Notes: a model not told the origin generated them from the sequence alone. Positions 42,660 to 54,110 are shown, counted from the first letter of the stretch. The stretch is DNA of 64,000 bases from Riptortus pedestris (GCA_019009955.1 CM032228.1:223421501-223485500); one strand, 5' to 3'. Numbers and translations: made by a program.

Positions 42660-43310
42660 TATCGCTTTCTGAATCTTTATTTATATTAGAACTTGGAGGC
42701 TGCAAAAGCGATAGAACATCCTTATGTAAACGTTTTCGACTTTTCCTGGTCTCCTACCTAAAAGAATTAATTAAAGGATCTGAAGTCACCAACCGCCTTT
42801 GTGCTAAATCCGTATTTGTATCTATTCGAGAGCATTTCCGGGTATGGCACTCTCGGAATCGCCTCAAATCTTTATTTCGAGACTCCTGACCGGAATCCGA
42901 TAGCCTTCCGATAGACACAATGCACGTTATCAATTATTTGGGTGCTATGGGTCAAACTTTTATGAACAGTCACGGGCATGAATATGTACTTAGGTATAAC
43001 GTTCTTGTATCTTGAACGTATGTCTGGAATATGTCAACATTAATCTCATAGCCAGATGACAAAGTAGTCAAGATGATGTAAAATCTTTTTAAAAGTTCGT
43101 CATCTAATCCGGTTATAGTGGCACTTTTTTCGTGGTTTTTGAAAAATCGTCTTGCCGTATTTCCGTCATTGCTTGTACCAAATCCGGGTTTAGGTCTATC
43201 AATTATTAATCCCATCTCATCTTTAAATTTTTTTTGAATTTCCATTTTTCGATTTTTTATTTCTTCTTTGTGTTCATTGGTTGAGATAGCCCATTTTTTT
43301 AATAATAAGT
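42660..43310 (-). pseudogene. Transib transposase C-terminal region (RAG1-related)
   Basis: On the minus strand the frame reads KKWAISTNEHKEEIKNRKME, IQKKFKDEMGLIIDRPKPGF, GTSNDGNTARRFFKNHEKSA, TITGLDDELLKRFYIILTTL and SSGYEINVDIFQTYVQDTRT (43310 to about 42975). After frame changes come VTVHK and LSDSGQESRNKDLRRFRECH, then CSRIDTNTDLAQRRLVTSDP (to about 42775). DGNTARRFF and the E-x-x-NK-x-x-R-x-[FY]-R block are diagnostic of Transib/RAG1-type DDE recombinases; the Glu in QESRNK aligns with the third catalytic acid (RAG1 E962). The first two catalytic Asp lie in the missing upstream part. Broken by at least two frame changes. Confidence 0.75.
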
Positions 43311-45514
43311 CTGTAACTTATACCACAGAAGTAGTAGATATTAGAATATTAGTTGACCCTATTGTCTAAGGTGGTTACCAGTAATACGCGTACAAAGAAT
43401 GATTTCTTTCCCAGTGAAAATAGTAGAAAAAAAACAAACAAGAAGAATTCAAAGTTTTAAATTGTTGGAAAAGCTCCATTTGCATTTGTAGCGAAGTATA
43501 GCCATTCTTAATAATGGTTATTAGTTACATAAAATAGCTTCCGATTGGGATTGGCTACTGCTTTTTGGAGGCAAAGACACTTCTATCCTTACAAAGTTTT
43601 CAATACTGAGTATTATCCATGATTGTGATTTATATGGCCCACAGTGTTTGGAAAAGAGGCAGGTGAATTGATTAGAGATACCACTTAAAGTTTAATATCC
43701 CAGCTTCAACTCAAGTAGATCGATTATCCGTAACTTTCAGGGCAAAAGGTCATAAAGGCAGAGTATGAAAGTAAATACTAATGTAAGTAAAGTGATGTTT
43801 TGAACAGTGAAGAGTGATTGATTAGGGACTAATTTTCATGGGTTCACACAACACACAAATAAATTCCATAAATTCACTATAATTACTAGATACTTAGAAC
43901 ATATAAACTCTGAGAAGGTAATTTTATAAATATCGTGCATAGTGACGCCTTGCCAAAAAATGAAATCACGATTAAGTCTTTATACCTAATGTGTATAGCT
44001 ATATACCTACATTACACAGTTTCCACGTAGTATCGAGAATAGGCAAGATGTTCAAAAAGTTTCATACAAAAGCAATTAGACTATGAGACATAATTTAAAT
44101 TGAAAGAGACAGAATGTATTAGGAGCCATCTTATTTGGAAGCTGTAGCTATGAATGCTCGCGCATCATTCATAAGCTGAATGTCGGGTGTCTACAGTGCG
44201 AACATCTTTTGGCCTCTGCCATCTTCCAAATTACATTTTGACTAATGAACCTAAGATTCAGCCATAGATTAATTGCTTTGATGATTGCTTTTGGGATTCC
44301 CGATGCCCGCCTAGGTAACACCAGTTGTAGCGCTCTCCAGTTCTTCATCAATGGACTAATTTATTTTTTATTTTGTCAAACGGAATGATGAGTGGGAAGA
44401 AACCATTTATATTCGGAGGTTGCGAAGTGATAGCAGGGAGTGGCTTCCAAGTTCTTTATATTTGACTTCAGTGTCAATACTAAAGGCGGCACTAGGTCTT
44501 AAATACCGAATCACATAAAGGATTTGGATGGGGTTTGATAAAAACTCAAATATATATAAATACGCAAATATACAAATTAAAGCGTGAAAATAGAAAGTTG
44601 TATAGAACAAAAATTGGAAGGCACCATAATATACATGAATTTTTATATTCGACTCTAAGATCCAACGCTTATTAACAAAAATATTAAACTGTTTTTCATT
44701 TCTCCACAAATGCAACCATTCAGTGCACCCCACCCAATCCCATTAATGAACTCGACCTATAGTTTCAATTGAAAAGTTATCGAGATTGATACAATTAACT
44801 AAAGCTTAAGCACCTAGACTGGCAGAGCCTCTTCCGGGTGTGAAGCCCAGACCAACTCTTCTGGGCTGATGATGCCAAATTAGAGACGGATGTACTTATT
44901 AAGAGATGTAAGATTATTATTTTATTAAGAATATTACAGTCTGCATTTAAATGCATTTGGTAGTGTGATGTGTACAATACAGTCGTCCTCCATCACTCTC
45001 GACAGAAGCTACACCTCTTCACAACAAAGAGAGGAGCAGCCTCTCCCTGCCTGGAAAAGAAGTCAAGAGCTAAGGAGGAATGGCACTTGATAAGAAAATA
45101 GCCACTGCTATCAATTCACCTTTACACTTCTATAGGAGATCTCTGGGTCTCTTGAGACGCCGTGGAGGGGAATATGGATGAGTGGTACTGGAAAGGGCTA
45201 GGACTTCTGGATTAGGATGATTGGATAGCCTGCTGTGGAATTTTTTGAATCTTAAGGGAATTAGGTCCTTTACAAAGGGGACAGTCGAATGTACTATCTA
45301 AAAAAGGAAATGTTATCATTGGAATAGTCGAGTTTAAAATGAGTTTCTATCACACTCCCTCCAAAGCATATATTATAATGATAATATTTAATCCTAATAA
45401 ATGATAATATTTACAGGAAACTAATATATAAAACACCATTCTCTAACAAACACATATTAAAAATATTAGCATAAAAATGCAATTAAAATTTAACGAACAT
45501 ACAATTTCAATTTA
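43311..45514. other. Intergenic sequence, nothing recognised
   Basis: Minus-strand ORFs at 44169-44351, 44407-44733 and 44795-44977 carry no known motif. 44845-44880 contains AGCCCAGA/TCTGGGCT as a short inverted repeat. 45000-45260 has more balanced composition but stops in all frames. Confidence 0.35.
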
Positions 45515-45639
45515 AGGAACTCATTAAGTAAATTCCTTAGTGCCACCTTGTCTAGAAAATGGTGGTAACCTGTAAATAACCTGTCCACAATTAGCTAAAG
45601 TAGCAAAACGTGGACTTTAATATATAATAATAATAAAAT
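45515..45639 (+). mobile_element. tRNA-derived SINE, 3' half
   Basis: AAGGAACTCATTAAGTAAAT, TCTAGAAAATGGTGGTAACC and CGTGGACTTTAATATATAAT match the SINE body and tail; more diverged than the 28-kb copies. Confidence 0.65.
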
Positions 45640-46189
45640 CAGTAGATATCATTGATATTTCAGTACCAAATGGTGTGAATGGAAAACAGTTGCCGAGAGG
45701 TTGAGGAAATATCATATCATAGCCGCAGGATAGATAAGAATAATAATTAAAGAAAAAGAGATCAAATTCATGGATTGTCTTCTCAGAAAAACCTCCACTC
45801 TTATCTTCATGGTGGGTTGTCTCTCGTCTGTAGCAGTCTCATACCCAAATCATCCTTGATTTTCCGGTTCTAACTTCCTTATGGTTCCTCCTGCTATATG
45901 CCTCTCCCACACCGCCCGTACCCTATAGGCATCTAGAGACCTCGTCATCCAACACTGGTCCTACAGGAGTCTCTAAGATGAACTATAGTTCGAAAAGGCA
46001 TTTTCAATCATTTATTCCTCAGAAAAATAGTAAGAGGGAGTATTCAGGAATATTGGAACTCTGTAAACACTGAGCCTGGGGCTTTCGAAGGCCTAGTCCA
46101 CAAATTCACATCAGACTAATAATCAATATCACATCAGTAATACTGACTTTTCCTTGTGATGACTCACAAAACCTTGTGATAAATAATTA
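45640..46189. other. Intergenic sequence, nothing recognised
   Basis: 45830-46000 is less AT-rich, but all frames are interrupted and no motif is visible. Confidence 0.35.
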
Positions 46190-46440
46190 ATTGCAAAAGG
46201 TCCTCTCTTTACCAAAAGGGATCTCCTTGATCACGGTAAAGGCCTTCCTTTGAATGTTCTTCTCCAGATACTACAGTAAACCGTGGGTGTCCTAATCCCC
46301 TCTGTTAAGGGGCACTTCTGAATAATGTGTGCAGGTTTCTCCTCTGCAAGACATCGTATGGTCCCTCCAGTACCTCTTTGACCCCTACCCTCTTCGAAGA
46401 ACTCTTCAAATGCGTAGGGAGTCTTTATCCGTGAGCCTAG
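46190..46440 (-). pseudogene. Possible LINE C-terminal remnant
   Basis: Minus-strand frame: KTPYAFEEFFEEGRGQRGTG, GTIRCLAEEKPAHIIQKCPL and TEGIRTPTVY. The C-x7-H-x4-C spacing in CLAEEKPAHIIQKC and the following R resemble the Cys/His cluster at the C-terminus of RNase H LINEs (here one Cys short). No RT or RNase H is adjacent, so this is a weak call. Confidence 0.3.
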
Positions 46441-47766
46441 CTAAATCACTGTCTATCCACGTTAAGACTAACATCATCCTTTAACTTGCGTTAAATCCTG
46501 TCTATTCGTTATCCAATAAAATACTACTGACATTCTATTATAAAAGGCTCTATGAACTCATAATTTTCAATTACACTACTGAGTGTACGTGAAAAGAATT
46601 TTATTAACTCAATTTTGTTTCGTTTCCTGTCCTTTTTCAGGTTAATAAAACGTTGGCCTTACCACGTGTTCAGGTTTAATTTTTACTCCACTGGATATTT
46701 AGGGCCCAGATAATAATAGGCATAAAAAAGGAACTTTCTTCGTTCCGGGTGACCTTTTTTTCGTAAGTCTGAGATCCGTTTCACATAGACTCTAGGGAGC
46801 AAGTGATGGAATTCCTTTGGATTAATTGTGTAGTGGAGTAGACGGTTAATTAATATTTGTTTAATAAGGGAGGGGTTTAAAGAGTAGGAGCAAGGAAGGA
46901 GTAGGTGTTCCATTAGCCGGTTTTAATTAGAGGGGTAAGGTTATAGGGTGGTTAACGAGACTCCGGTAGTCCTTGTGATGGGTTACCGCTCGTCTGAGAC
47001 TAGCCAGGAATCAATCAGGACCTGCCAGGACTGACTGATGATCCTGGCAAAGGACATCCTGGCTCTGCCCACGCTCAACCATGTCCGATTTGCCAATCCG
47101 AAAGAATGTCGTCGGCCCGACATGCTAGTGTGCGAATAGCCCTTAATGAGTTTCCTACACGCCTACTCGTGGCGCCAATTTCTGTTTACCAACTCTCACT
47201 CTTTTTCTTGTATTTTTTTTTTTTTACAGGTAACAGGTTATTCAGGAATATAATTTGAATTTGATTATGAATTCAATCCATCGAATGTTCCAGGGCAAAG
47301 GATTATAAATATGAGGATTAAAAATGGTCTATATAAATCGCACCAAACCTTTAGTCTCAGCGTAATATTTTTTTTTTTTTTTTTGTTGACTTGCCAATTT
47401 CAACGCTAGTACTTACAAGGAAATTCGTAATACCAATATTAGGAAAATATTAATCAGTAGTAAAATATATTATGTTTGCCGTTTATTCAGTCTAGTCTAA
47501 GCGTGGGTTTTAATGGAGTTCCTAACATCGTTCTCCTAACGGATCATTAAGGGTTATAGGACCTAATTTGTAATTCTCTTATACGAAGTGATCCTGTTTA
47601 TAGCTTCTGAGCTGGTATCTGGATGGAGTGGAGAAATTTGCTATACACCTCCTCTTCCCTCAAGTCAATTAACCGCTCTGTATAAAGTTTTTATTTTGTA
47701 TTTTTAGTTTAGTTTAGTTAATTTACGACTTGCACTGTGATCGCTTGCATCGACTGACGAAAAAAG
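46441..47766. other. Intergenic sequence with a GC-richer patch at 46930-47190
   Basis: 46930-47190 (GGTTACCGCTCGTCTGAGAC, CATGTCCGATTTGCCAATCC, CCTACTCGTGGCGCC) differs in composition from both flanks and may be the edge of an unknown mobile element. No frame is long. T-runs lie at 47211-47225 and 47370-47385. Confidence 0.35.
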
Positions 47767-48201
47767 TCCGTCACGCAGGGGCAGCGTAAACTAAGCAGAT
47801 TTCCGACGTGAAATTTACAATAGAGAAATTTCACGAGAGCTGAGCAGTTAAGGAAACGGCCGAACTAGCTTTTGGCGGGAAAGTCACTCTCGTCCGTTAG
47901 CCGCCCAGATTTAATAAAATGCAAATATCTCGGTTAATATTCAAGATAGAGAATAAATGTATATAACAATATTTATAGTAAATTTAATTTGCAATAAGAT
48001 TGATGTAGTACAACTTTTCGATCCGACGTATAGTAACGGAGATATGTCAAATTTTCGAAAAATCCTCCCTTCTAAACCCACCCTCTCACTGGTCCGATTT
48101 CCGCCGTTAACGAACTTGATCTTTCTTTTTACATAAAACGACTAAATATTTAGAGTTTAGTAACGATGAAACAAAAATTGCGACCGCTAGAGTGGTAACT
48201 G

Positions 48202-48247
<46 letters not shown>

Positions 48248-48369
48248 TTTTGAACGGACCTCATTTTCGTCATCTACTGGTTAGGATCGATTGACATTTG
48301 AAGACAAATTTCGAAAATTCCGTCATGAGTACGACCTCAATAGCTGATTTCCCTTAAGGGAAATCTGCT
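47767..48369 (+). mobile_element. Family B element, complete short form
   Basis: The best complete copy: start GTCCGTCACGCAGGGGCAGC, AAACTAAGCAGATTTCC, one monomer (AATATCTCGGTTAATATTC to GGTAACGATGAAACAAAAAT), hairpin GACCGCTAGAGTGG, (TA)n at 48206-48244, AGTTTTGAACGGACCTCATT, GTCATGAGTACGACCTCAAT and the terminal palindrome GATTTCCCTTAAGGGAAATC plus TGCT. Subterminal AGCAGATTTCC and GGAAATCTGCT are inverted. No coding capacity. Confidence 0.7.
48206..48244. repeat. (TA)n in the complete family B copy
   Basis: Pure TA run between the hairpin and the 3' segment. Confidence 0.9.
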
Positions 48370-50190
48370 GAAACATATCACCATTAATTAATTTCTTTAA
48401 GGCATTAAAGGTCGTTTTAAAATTTTCCAGTTTAAAACCCCCCTTCCTCAGCGATTTTTCTTAACTATTATTTACAAATTAAAAAAAAAGAAAAAAAGTT
48501 TGTATTCAGAGATTCATGGATAATGGAAATAACGTTCATAAGCTAAATACATTAATAGATATATGTACATACATACAGATATACATACAAACATATTAGG
48601 GAGGCGGTGGTCTTTCGGATTTTTTACCCGGCTTCTCCTTGGTTAACGGGGGCTCTGTACGTCGATTTGAATGCTATCCACTTAAAACACTGATCTCAAA
48701 TCCCAGTCGGGGAAGCCTAACGATCTCCAAGGTCTACAATGCCTGAAAAAAAGAAGAAAAATACTTACCTAGTAGGGGGAATTTTCTTTAACGAGCGGCT
48801 TTAGGATGGTAACTATAGTTAACTAGGTAAAAGCGTGCTTTCCAAAGGAAAAATATATTACTGCACTAATGGCTAACTTTCCTAATCACAAATACGCTAA
48901 AAATTAATGTTTATGAAAGTTCCTATATCGAATCAGAAAGTATGATTCAAATGAAAATTAGTAGAATATATAAACTAAATCGTGAAGGGAATATAGTTAT
49001 TTGTATTTGATATTAATATAATCATGAACTATTATTAATAATGCAGAGTCTTATGAGACTAGAATGGTGTATTGTCTTCGAATTGACTATCTTCCCTGGC
49101 TATCTCACGTGTGACTTATTGTTAACAATTATCTCTCTCTTATATCTATGGCTACTTTATCGTATATCGATTAGTGAACCGATACATTTTGGAATTCGGA
49201 AGCTACTGTCTCAACGGGGTTTAGGAGTTATTTTTCCAAGGAATTTTAGTTCTTTTAAAAACACCAAATAGTTTCATAAATTAAACGCTACGTTCACAAG
49301 GGAAATCTTTATTTTCTATTTCCACAAAATGGAATTGCGAAGATTAATTTCGAGCTTAACTCTTTGATACCAAGTGGTAAGTTTCCATCTTAGCTTTGAT
49401 AAAATTCTACCTTAAAATATAAATAATAAACAGCTTTGATGATCCACAGCCAGTGGCAGAAAAGTATGACTATATTCTTTACTGAGGCAAAACAATTACT
49501 ATTCAGAGCAATGCCAAGCACAATAGACCAGATTAACTTGGTAGAAGAATGACCAAAATACCCCAAAATACCAATGGTCATCCATCTTCTATGACCAGAC
49601 TGACAGCGTACCTCGTAAAACGAAAGAAAGAAAAATATTAGCTAATAATAATTAACTATATTTCCACTTGACCAAAATATGGGATAGACTGAAATAGTTC
49701 CTATCGTGCCATCCTTTCAGAAGTGCAAGCAAAATTCTTTTTTACATGCTTAACAAAATAAAGTAAAATCTGAAATTCTGAGCACGACTTGTCTAGAGTA
49801 ATTATAATCATATTCAAAACTATAGGGCATACTTTTAAATGGCATATTTTCCTAATGTGAGAAATATATATATTTAGACTGGATTACACGGGATAAATTT
49901 ATGTTTTTTAAAACTTCAAAATTCTAAACTATTACTAAGTTTTTAAGATCTTTTCTCTTTCTGAAGAATTACTCGATATTCTGTTAATTTATTTTTAATC
50001 TATTTGTTTTATTTTAAATGATATAACTTATTTTTATTACAGGCTTATCTTTCTTTTGTTTTAATCTTATTGATTGAAGCTGAACTATATTGTACATTTA
50101 TTTCAGTTTATATTATTCTTTGTTTTTATTATTGTATGTTGCTGTGTTTATTTATTAAGTTTAATGTTAATTTGTTGTATCTATTTAGAG

Positions 50191-50341
50191 CATATGTGGG
50201 CAACCATCGACCGATAAGTTTTGATCAAAAAATTAAAAATTATGAACACTACTTTAAAATGCACTACTTTCAAAAATGGCCCGCGAATGTATGTGCACAC
50301 TAAAGTTCGGCCAACAACATGTCAAAGGTTGCCCTTACCTG
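50191..50341. mobile_element. hAT-type MITE
   Basis: 151 bp with ends CATATGTGGGCAACCATCG and CAAAGGTTGCCCTTACCTG, which are imperfect inverted repeats of the hAT type. CGCGAATGTATGTGCACACT and AAAGTTCGGCC match the end of the hAT remnant at 34154-34220 in reverse. Flanks ATTTAGAG and ATTTGAGG could be a worn 8-bp target duplication (3 mismatches). Confidence 0.65.
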
Positions 50342-50479
50342 ATTTGAGGATTATATTAATTAGTTAGTTTTGTTCATATTCAGTTCTGGGTGAAGCAAAA
50401 TCTCCTAGTCGGGGATGCCAAAAGTCAATACTTTATTTTTCAAATACCATGTTTCTGTAACAAATGAGCCAAGGCGTTG

Positions 50480-50660
50480 GGTCTTAATCTCACATGGCAA
50501 ACCTAGATTCATGAATTTGGTTCTCAATGGAATTTATTTAGTAAAAACTAATAAATAAAGTCCCACCTTGACTAGAAAAGGGTGGTATCCTGTAGATAAC
50601 TTGTCCAATTAGCGTTAGTAGCACAAAGTGGGCGCTAATAAATATACAAACGAATGAATA
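50480..50660 (+). mobile_element. tRNA-derived SINE, diverged
   Basis: TCTTAATCTCACATGGCAAA, CCTAGATTC, GGTTCTCAATGGAATTTATT, TAGAAAAGGGTGGTATCCTG and GTGGGCGCTAATAAATATAC follow the SINE order with a decayed B box. Confidence 0.65.
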
Positions 50661-51079
50661 AAATAATCATTAAGTGACAAGTACACAAGTGTGAAAAAGA
50701 CTTCTAACATTTGCTAGGTAATACCTGTTAGTTCTGCTAGTCTAAGCTGAGGTCGTTCTCAGAACGGTTCTATAACGAATGCCAAGTTTTTATTCAGAAT
50801 GATTTATAATTCCTGATAAGGATTGGATTGTTGGATAGATTAGGCTAAAGACTATTTGAGGAGGTATACCGCTGCTTGTTACTCCAGCTGTTCCATTGCC
50901 TATACAAGATGGCTAGCATCGATATGGGAGGCTGTGTCCTTTAAGGCCTGATTATGTCTGCGAGTCCATGTTTTCCTGTTATATCCATTGGGCTTTAGAA
51001 CTTCTAAAAATCTCTTTCCTCAAAAATCATTTGATGATGATTCATAATAACTGAAAATCTACGAATTTTCGACTTTTCA

Positions 51080-51828
51080 TTTTACGATCCAACTCATAAT
51101 AACGAAAATATTTGAATTTTCGAATCCCCCCCCCACTATTCCATGTCCAATTTCTGTCAATAACAAATAAGCTCTTTATAGTTGACTGGAATGGTTAAAT
51201 GCCGAGTATGGTGTTGGCCAAATAAACATTTTCGAAACAAGAACGTAAAATACAGATTGATGACTAATCACTCAACAAATTTGCATGTATCTCGCATAAT
51301 AAAAGTCTCTTGAAAACAATATTTAGTATTTAAGCTTAGAATAGATCCATAGAGATAGATTCATGGTATAACAGCGTATTGCTATTCTGACATGAGTAGG
51401 AGCAGGATTTACTGAGTGCTAAAACCTAAAAAAATGCAAATATAGCGGTTGGTATTGAAGATAGAAAATAAATGTATTATAAATTTAATTTGCAATAAGA
51501 TTGATTTTATACAATATTTGATGCGATATATAATAACAGAGATATTATTTTTTATTGGAATTTTCAAAATTCCGCCTCTGAAACCCACCTTCCACTTATC
51601 CAATTTCAGTCATAAACAAACATGATCTTTAGTTTTGCATGAAACGCTCGTTATCGAGTTTGGTAACGATCAAACAAAAATTGCGAGCGTTACAGCGGAA
51701 ACAGACAGAGTATATACATAATTTTGAACGGAGCACATCCAATAGGTAGCATCATTTGAGGAAATTTCCCGAAAATCACGTCATGAGTACGACCTCAATA
51801 ACTGATTTCCCTTCAGGCAAATATGCTA
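51080..51828 (+). mobile_element. Family B element, long form without start
   Basis: First monomer from CATTTTACGATCCAACTCAT (51083), including the C-run and TTGATGACTAATCACTC, then the second monomer (51428-51690), a hairpin GCGAGCGTTACAGCGG (worn), a minimal TA remnant (GTATATACATA), then GTCATGAGTACGACCTCAAT, ACTGATTTCCCTTCAGGCAA and ATATGCT. The TA run has nearly vanished here. Confidence 0.6.
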
Positions 51829-52089
51829 ATAAAAGTAAAAACACAGGCAGGAAATGTAGATAGATTTTTTATTTATTATAGCCTTGCAATGAATAGCATA
51901 CATTCTCGTTATTTAGTCGAAATATTTCTCGGGTAAAGCTATCTTGGAATGGTACTTAATAACGGTGTATGAATGATTATGATTAATATTGTCAACGATA
52001 TTTTGAACATTGAAAACAGATTGATCAGGAAATCATTTTTTTTTTTCGTCTAGACTAAAAGATTCAATGAGTTCACGTTAGTAACTATA

Positions 52090-52218
52090 TATTCAGGTAT
52101 ACCTAAACACCTAGACGGGGGAATGTAAAAATATTGTACTTAGCAAAGTCTTGAAAAAAACCTACTGTCGTCATTCAGCCTTTAATGATTTCCCGAACGA
52201 AGGCGGGTACCTTATCTG

Positions 52219-52222
<4 letters not shown>
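52090..52222 (-). mobile_element. Family A head fragment beside (TA)n
   Basis: Minus strand: CCAGATAAGGTACCCGCCTT, CGTTCGGGAAATCATTAAAG, then CCCCCGTCTAGGTGTTTAGG, matching the family A head with a changed hairpin (CCCG..CGGG). TA run at 52223-52280 follows. Confidence 0.55.

Positions 52223-52280
<58 letters not shown>
52223..52280. repeat. (TA)n beside the family A head
   Basis: Pure TA run. Confidence 0.9.
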
Positions 52281-52284
<4 letters not shown>

Positions 52285-52498
52285 TAGCTTATCGTTCACA
52301 ATCATTAATAAAATTAGAATCTTGTAATAAAAACAACACGTCTCTAGTTATGGAAGGTGTATAAAGAAACATTCATTCCGTTTTGTCTTTTCTCCGAATG
52401 TGTCCTATCTATTGCGACTAACGCGTGTTCATTACAACACGAATCTGTTGAAATGGTGTTGTGTTTTAACATCTTGAAGTGAGCTAACGTGCATGAAA
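52281..52498. other. Intergenic spacer, nothing recognised
   Basis: No repeat sharing or coding signal was seen. Confidence 0.4.
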
Positions 52499-52649
52499 TT
52501 ATTATTATTATTATTTATTAACGTCCACTTTTTTGCAACTAAGGCTAATTGGGACGGGTTATCTACAGGTTACCACCCTTTTCTAGCCAGGGTGGGACTT
52601 TCGCCACTAAATAATTTCCCTTGCTCAGGCGAGAATCGAACTCGCAACT
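52499..52649 (-). mobile_element. tRNA-derived SINE, minus strand, internally deleted
   Basis: (ATT)n tail, ATTAACGTCCACTTTTTTGC, GGGACGGGTTATCTACAGGT, a deletion in the middle (GGGTGGGACTTTCGCC), GCGAGAATCGAACTCGCAAC. The B box is intact but the 5' head is lost. Confidence 0.75.
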
Positions 52650-52889
52650 GTGTATGAAATGTTCAGGGGAATGTAATATAAATCAGCATAAATTGAGAAT
52701 AAAATTTCCAAATATATGTGTATTTGTATGTTTAGAAATATAACGAACTATTTAAAATCTTACGTACATGGATTTACTAGGTGAGTAGATGTCATATTTG
52801 TCGTCTTTTATACATTTGTAAGTCCTTTTGATTTGAGTAAGCATCCTTGACTTTTTTGTCGGAGATGCCTATGAAAGCGGTTTGTTGAA

Positions 52890-53330
52890 CTCTTTCTAGG
52901 GTGATCTGCGCGGTTAAGGTCGTGGAGTTGGATAACCTTCCCGCGGGTAAGCTGATTTACCGATCAAGTATGATTTAGCAGACGACATGAATTGATTGTA
53001 AATTCATAGTTATCCCGGAGGGCCTCGGGACGACCGTTACCCCGGCCCTAAAGAGCCCGTCCCGGGTAAAAACCCCTGACAGTAGTGGTGGGGTCAGACC
53101 GCCCGGGCGGGGTCCAGCTCGCAGCGTAAATCTCGGCATAAACTGCCAGTCAGTCGTGACTTATCCTCAGTGTCAGTCCTCCCTCCAGTACCTCGCAGCC
53201 AATGTCGCCTATCGGCCTTTTATGATTGCTTACAAAGGCCGAGGAGTCTCACAATCCCTGCTGAAAGAAATACTGAAAGCACCGGTGATAAAAACCACCC
53301 AGTGTCAGTAAATCTCTAAGTGATGTGAAT
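52890..53330 (+). other. GC-rich island with an open frame of about 100 codons, origin unknown
   Basis: A sharp switch from AT-rich flanks to GC-rich sequence. One plus-strand frame is open from about 52995 to a stop near 53311 without an early ATG; it includes AYRPFMIAYKGRGVSQSLLK and EILKAPVIKTTQCQ*. It contains the palindrome CCGCCCGGGCGG (53099-53110) and CCCGG/CCGGG pairs. Composition resembles the 5' region of some LINEs or foreign DNA, but no domain is recognised. It is bounded on the right by a family B copy. Confidence 0.4.
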
Positions 53331-53439
53331 TACTGAATAAACCCTGACTCATTCTATCAAGGTTGAACAAGGGCGATACAGAAGATAACTTTTGGTCTCC
53401 GAATCTTCAGACAGAATTTGTTAATAACCATATATAATG

Positions 53440-54110
53440 AAAACGCCCTTCATGCAGGCGAAGTGTAAATTAAGAAGATTTACCACTCGTCGGTGTGACT
53501 TCATCTCACCATATTTTCTCTATTTCAAATTAAAACTTAGATGAGTAGAAGTGGCGGTTTACTGAAGGCTGAAAACAACATAGTACGAGTAACGCACTTG
53601 AAAAAAATGAATAGAACAAGTATTATAGAGTATCAATATTTTAACAAGATGTCGTGCATAACATTTTCCAATGAAATTCATCAGAATGGAGATATTTTGA
53701 ATTTTCTAATTCCTTTCCTAATATGATCTTTGTGTTAAGTGATACGGCTAATTATCAAACATATATACAGAGTTAAAAATAAACAGTTTTGAGTCAAGTA
53801 ATTAAATCTTAATTGTTGAAGTCATCATACAACGTACCTGCATGTATCTCATCTAGTAAAGATCTGTTTAAATAAAAATTTGTTGTTTAAGATTTCATGT
53901 TATATTCGCTTATTACTAAAATTCAAATATCTCGGTTAATATTCAAGACAGAGACTGTATATAACATCATTTATTCAATTTTCAATAAGAGTAGCTTTAT
54001 ACAATTTTTTGATCAAATGTATAATGACAGGGATATTTTGAATTTCCAAAAGTCGCTACTCCCCTTCTGTACCTGAGCTTCTTTAATGCCTAAGGCAGAA
54101 TAATGTCATG
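53440..54110 (+). mobile_element. Family B element, long form, start to second monomer
   Basis: CGCCCTTCATGCAGGCGAAG is a worn start, followed by AGAAGATTTACCACTCGTC, GTAGAAGTGGCGGTTTACTG (first monomer) and TCAAATATCTCGGTTAATAT (second monomer at 53925). It breaks off near 54110 before the TA run. Confidence 0.55.

Larger units (their letters stand above)
42393..43310 (-). mobile_element. Transib transposon remnant, 3' part
   Basis: The terminal repeat starts CACAGTGGGTCGGATGGCC at 42393; CACWRTG is the hallmark end of Transib elements, here preceded by GC-rich GGACG, the kind of 5-bp target they use. The element runs left to right from its 3' end to the transposase C-terminus; the 5' end is not found beyond about 43310, so it is truncated or interrupted by an unseen exon boundary. 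Confidence 0.7.
48370..51079. other. Intergenic sequence apart from a MITE and a SINE
   Basis: 48640-48750 is a GC-richer patch with CAAATCCCAGTCGGGGAAGC, faintly like a tRNA B-box region, but no A box or acceptor stem was found. ORFs at 49041-49271, 49390-49581 and 50070-50303 have no motif; the last overlaps a MITE. The rest is AT-rich and featureless. Confidence 0.35.

Noticed and set aside
44860..44900. GGGCTGATGATGCC as a third hammerhead
   Set aside because: No GAAA box at a suitable distance and no stem III or cleavage-site arrangement.
48640..48750. tRNA-like B box CAAATCCCAGTCGGGG as another SINE
   Set aside because: No second copy in the window, no A box, no tail or target duplication.
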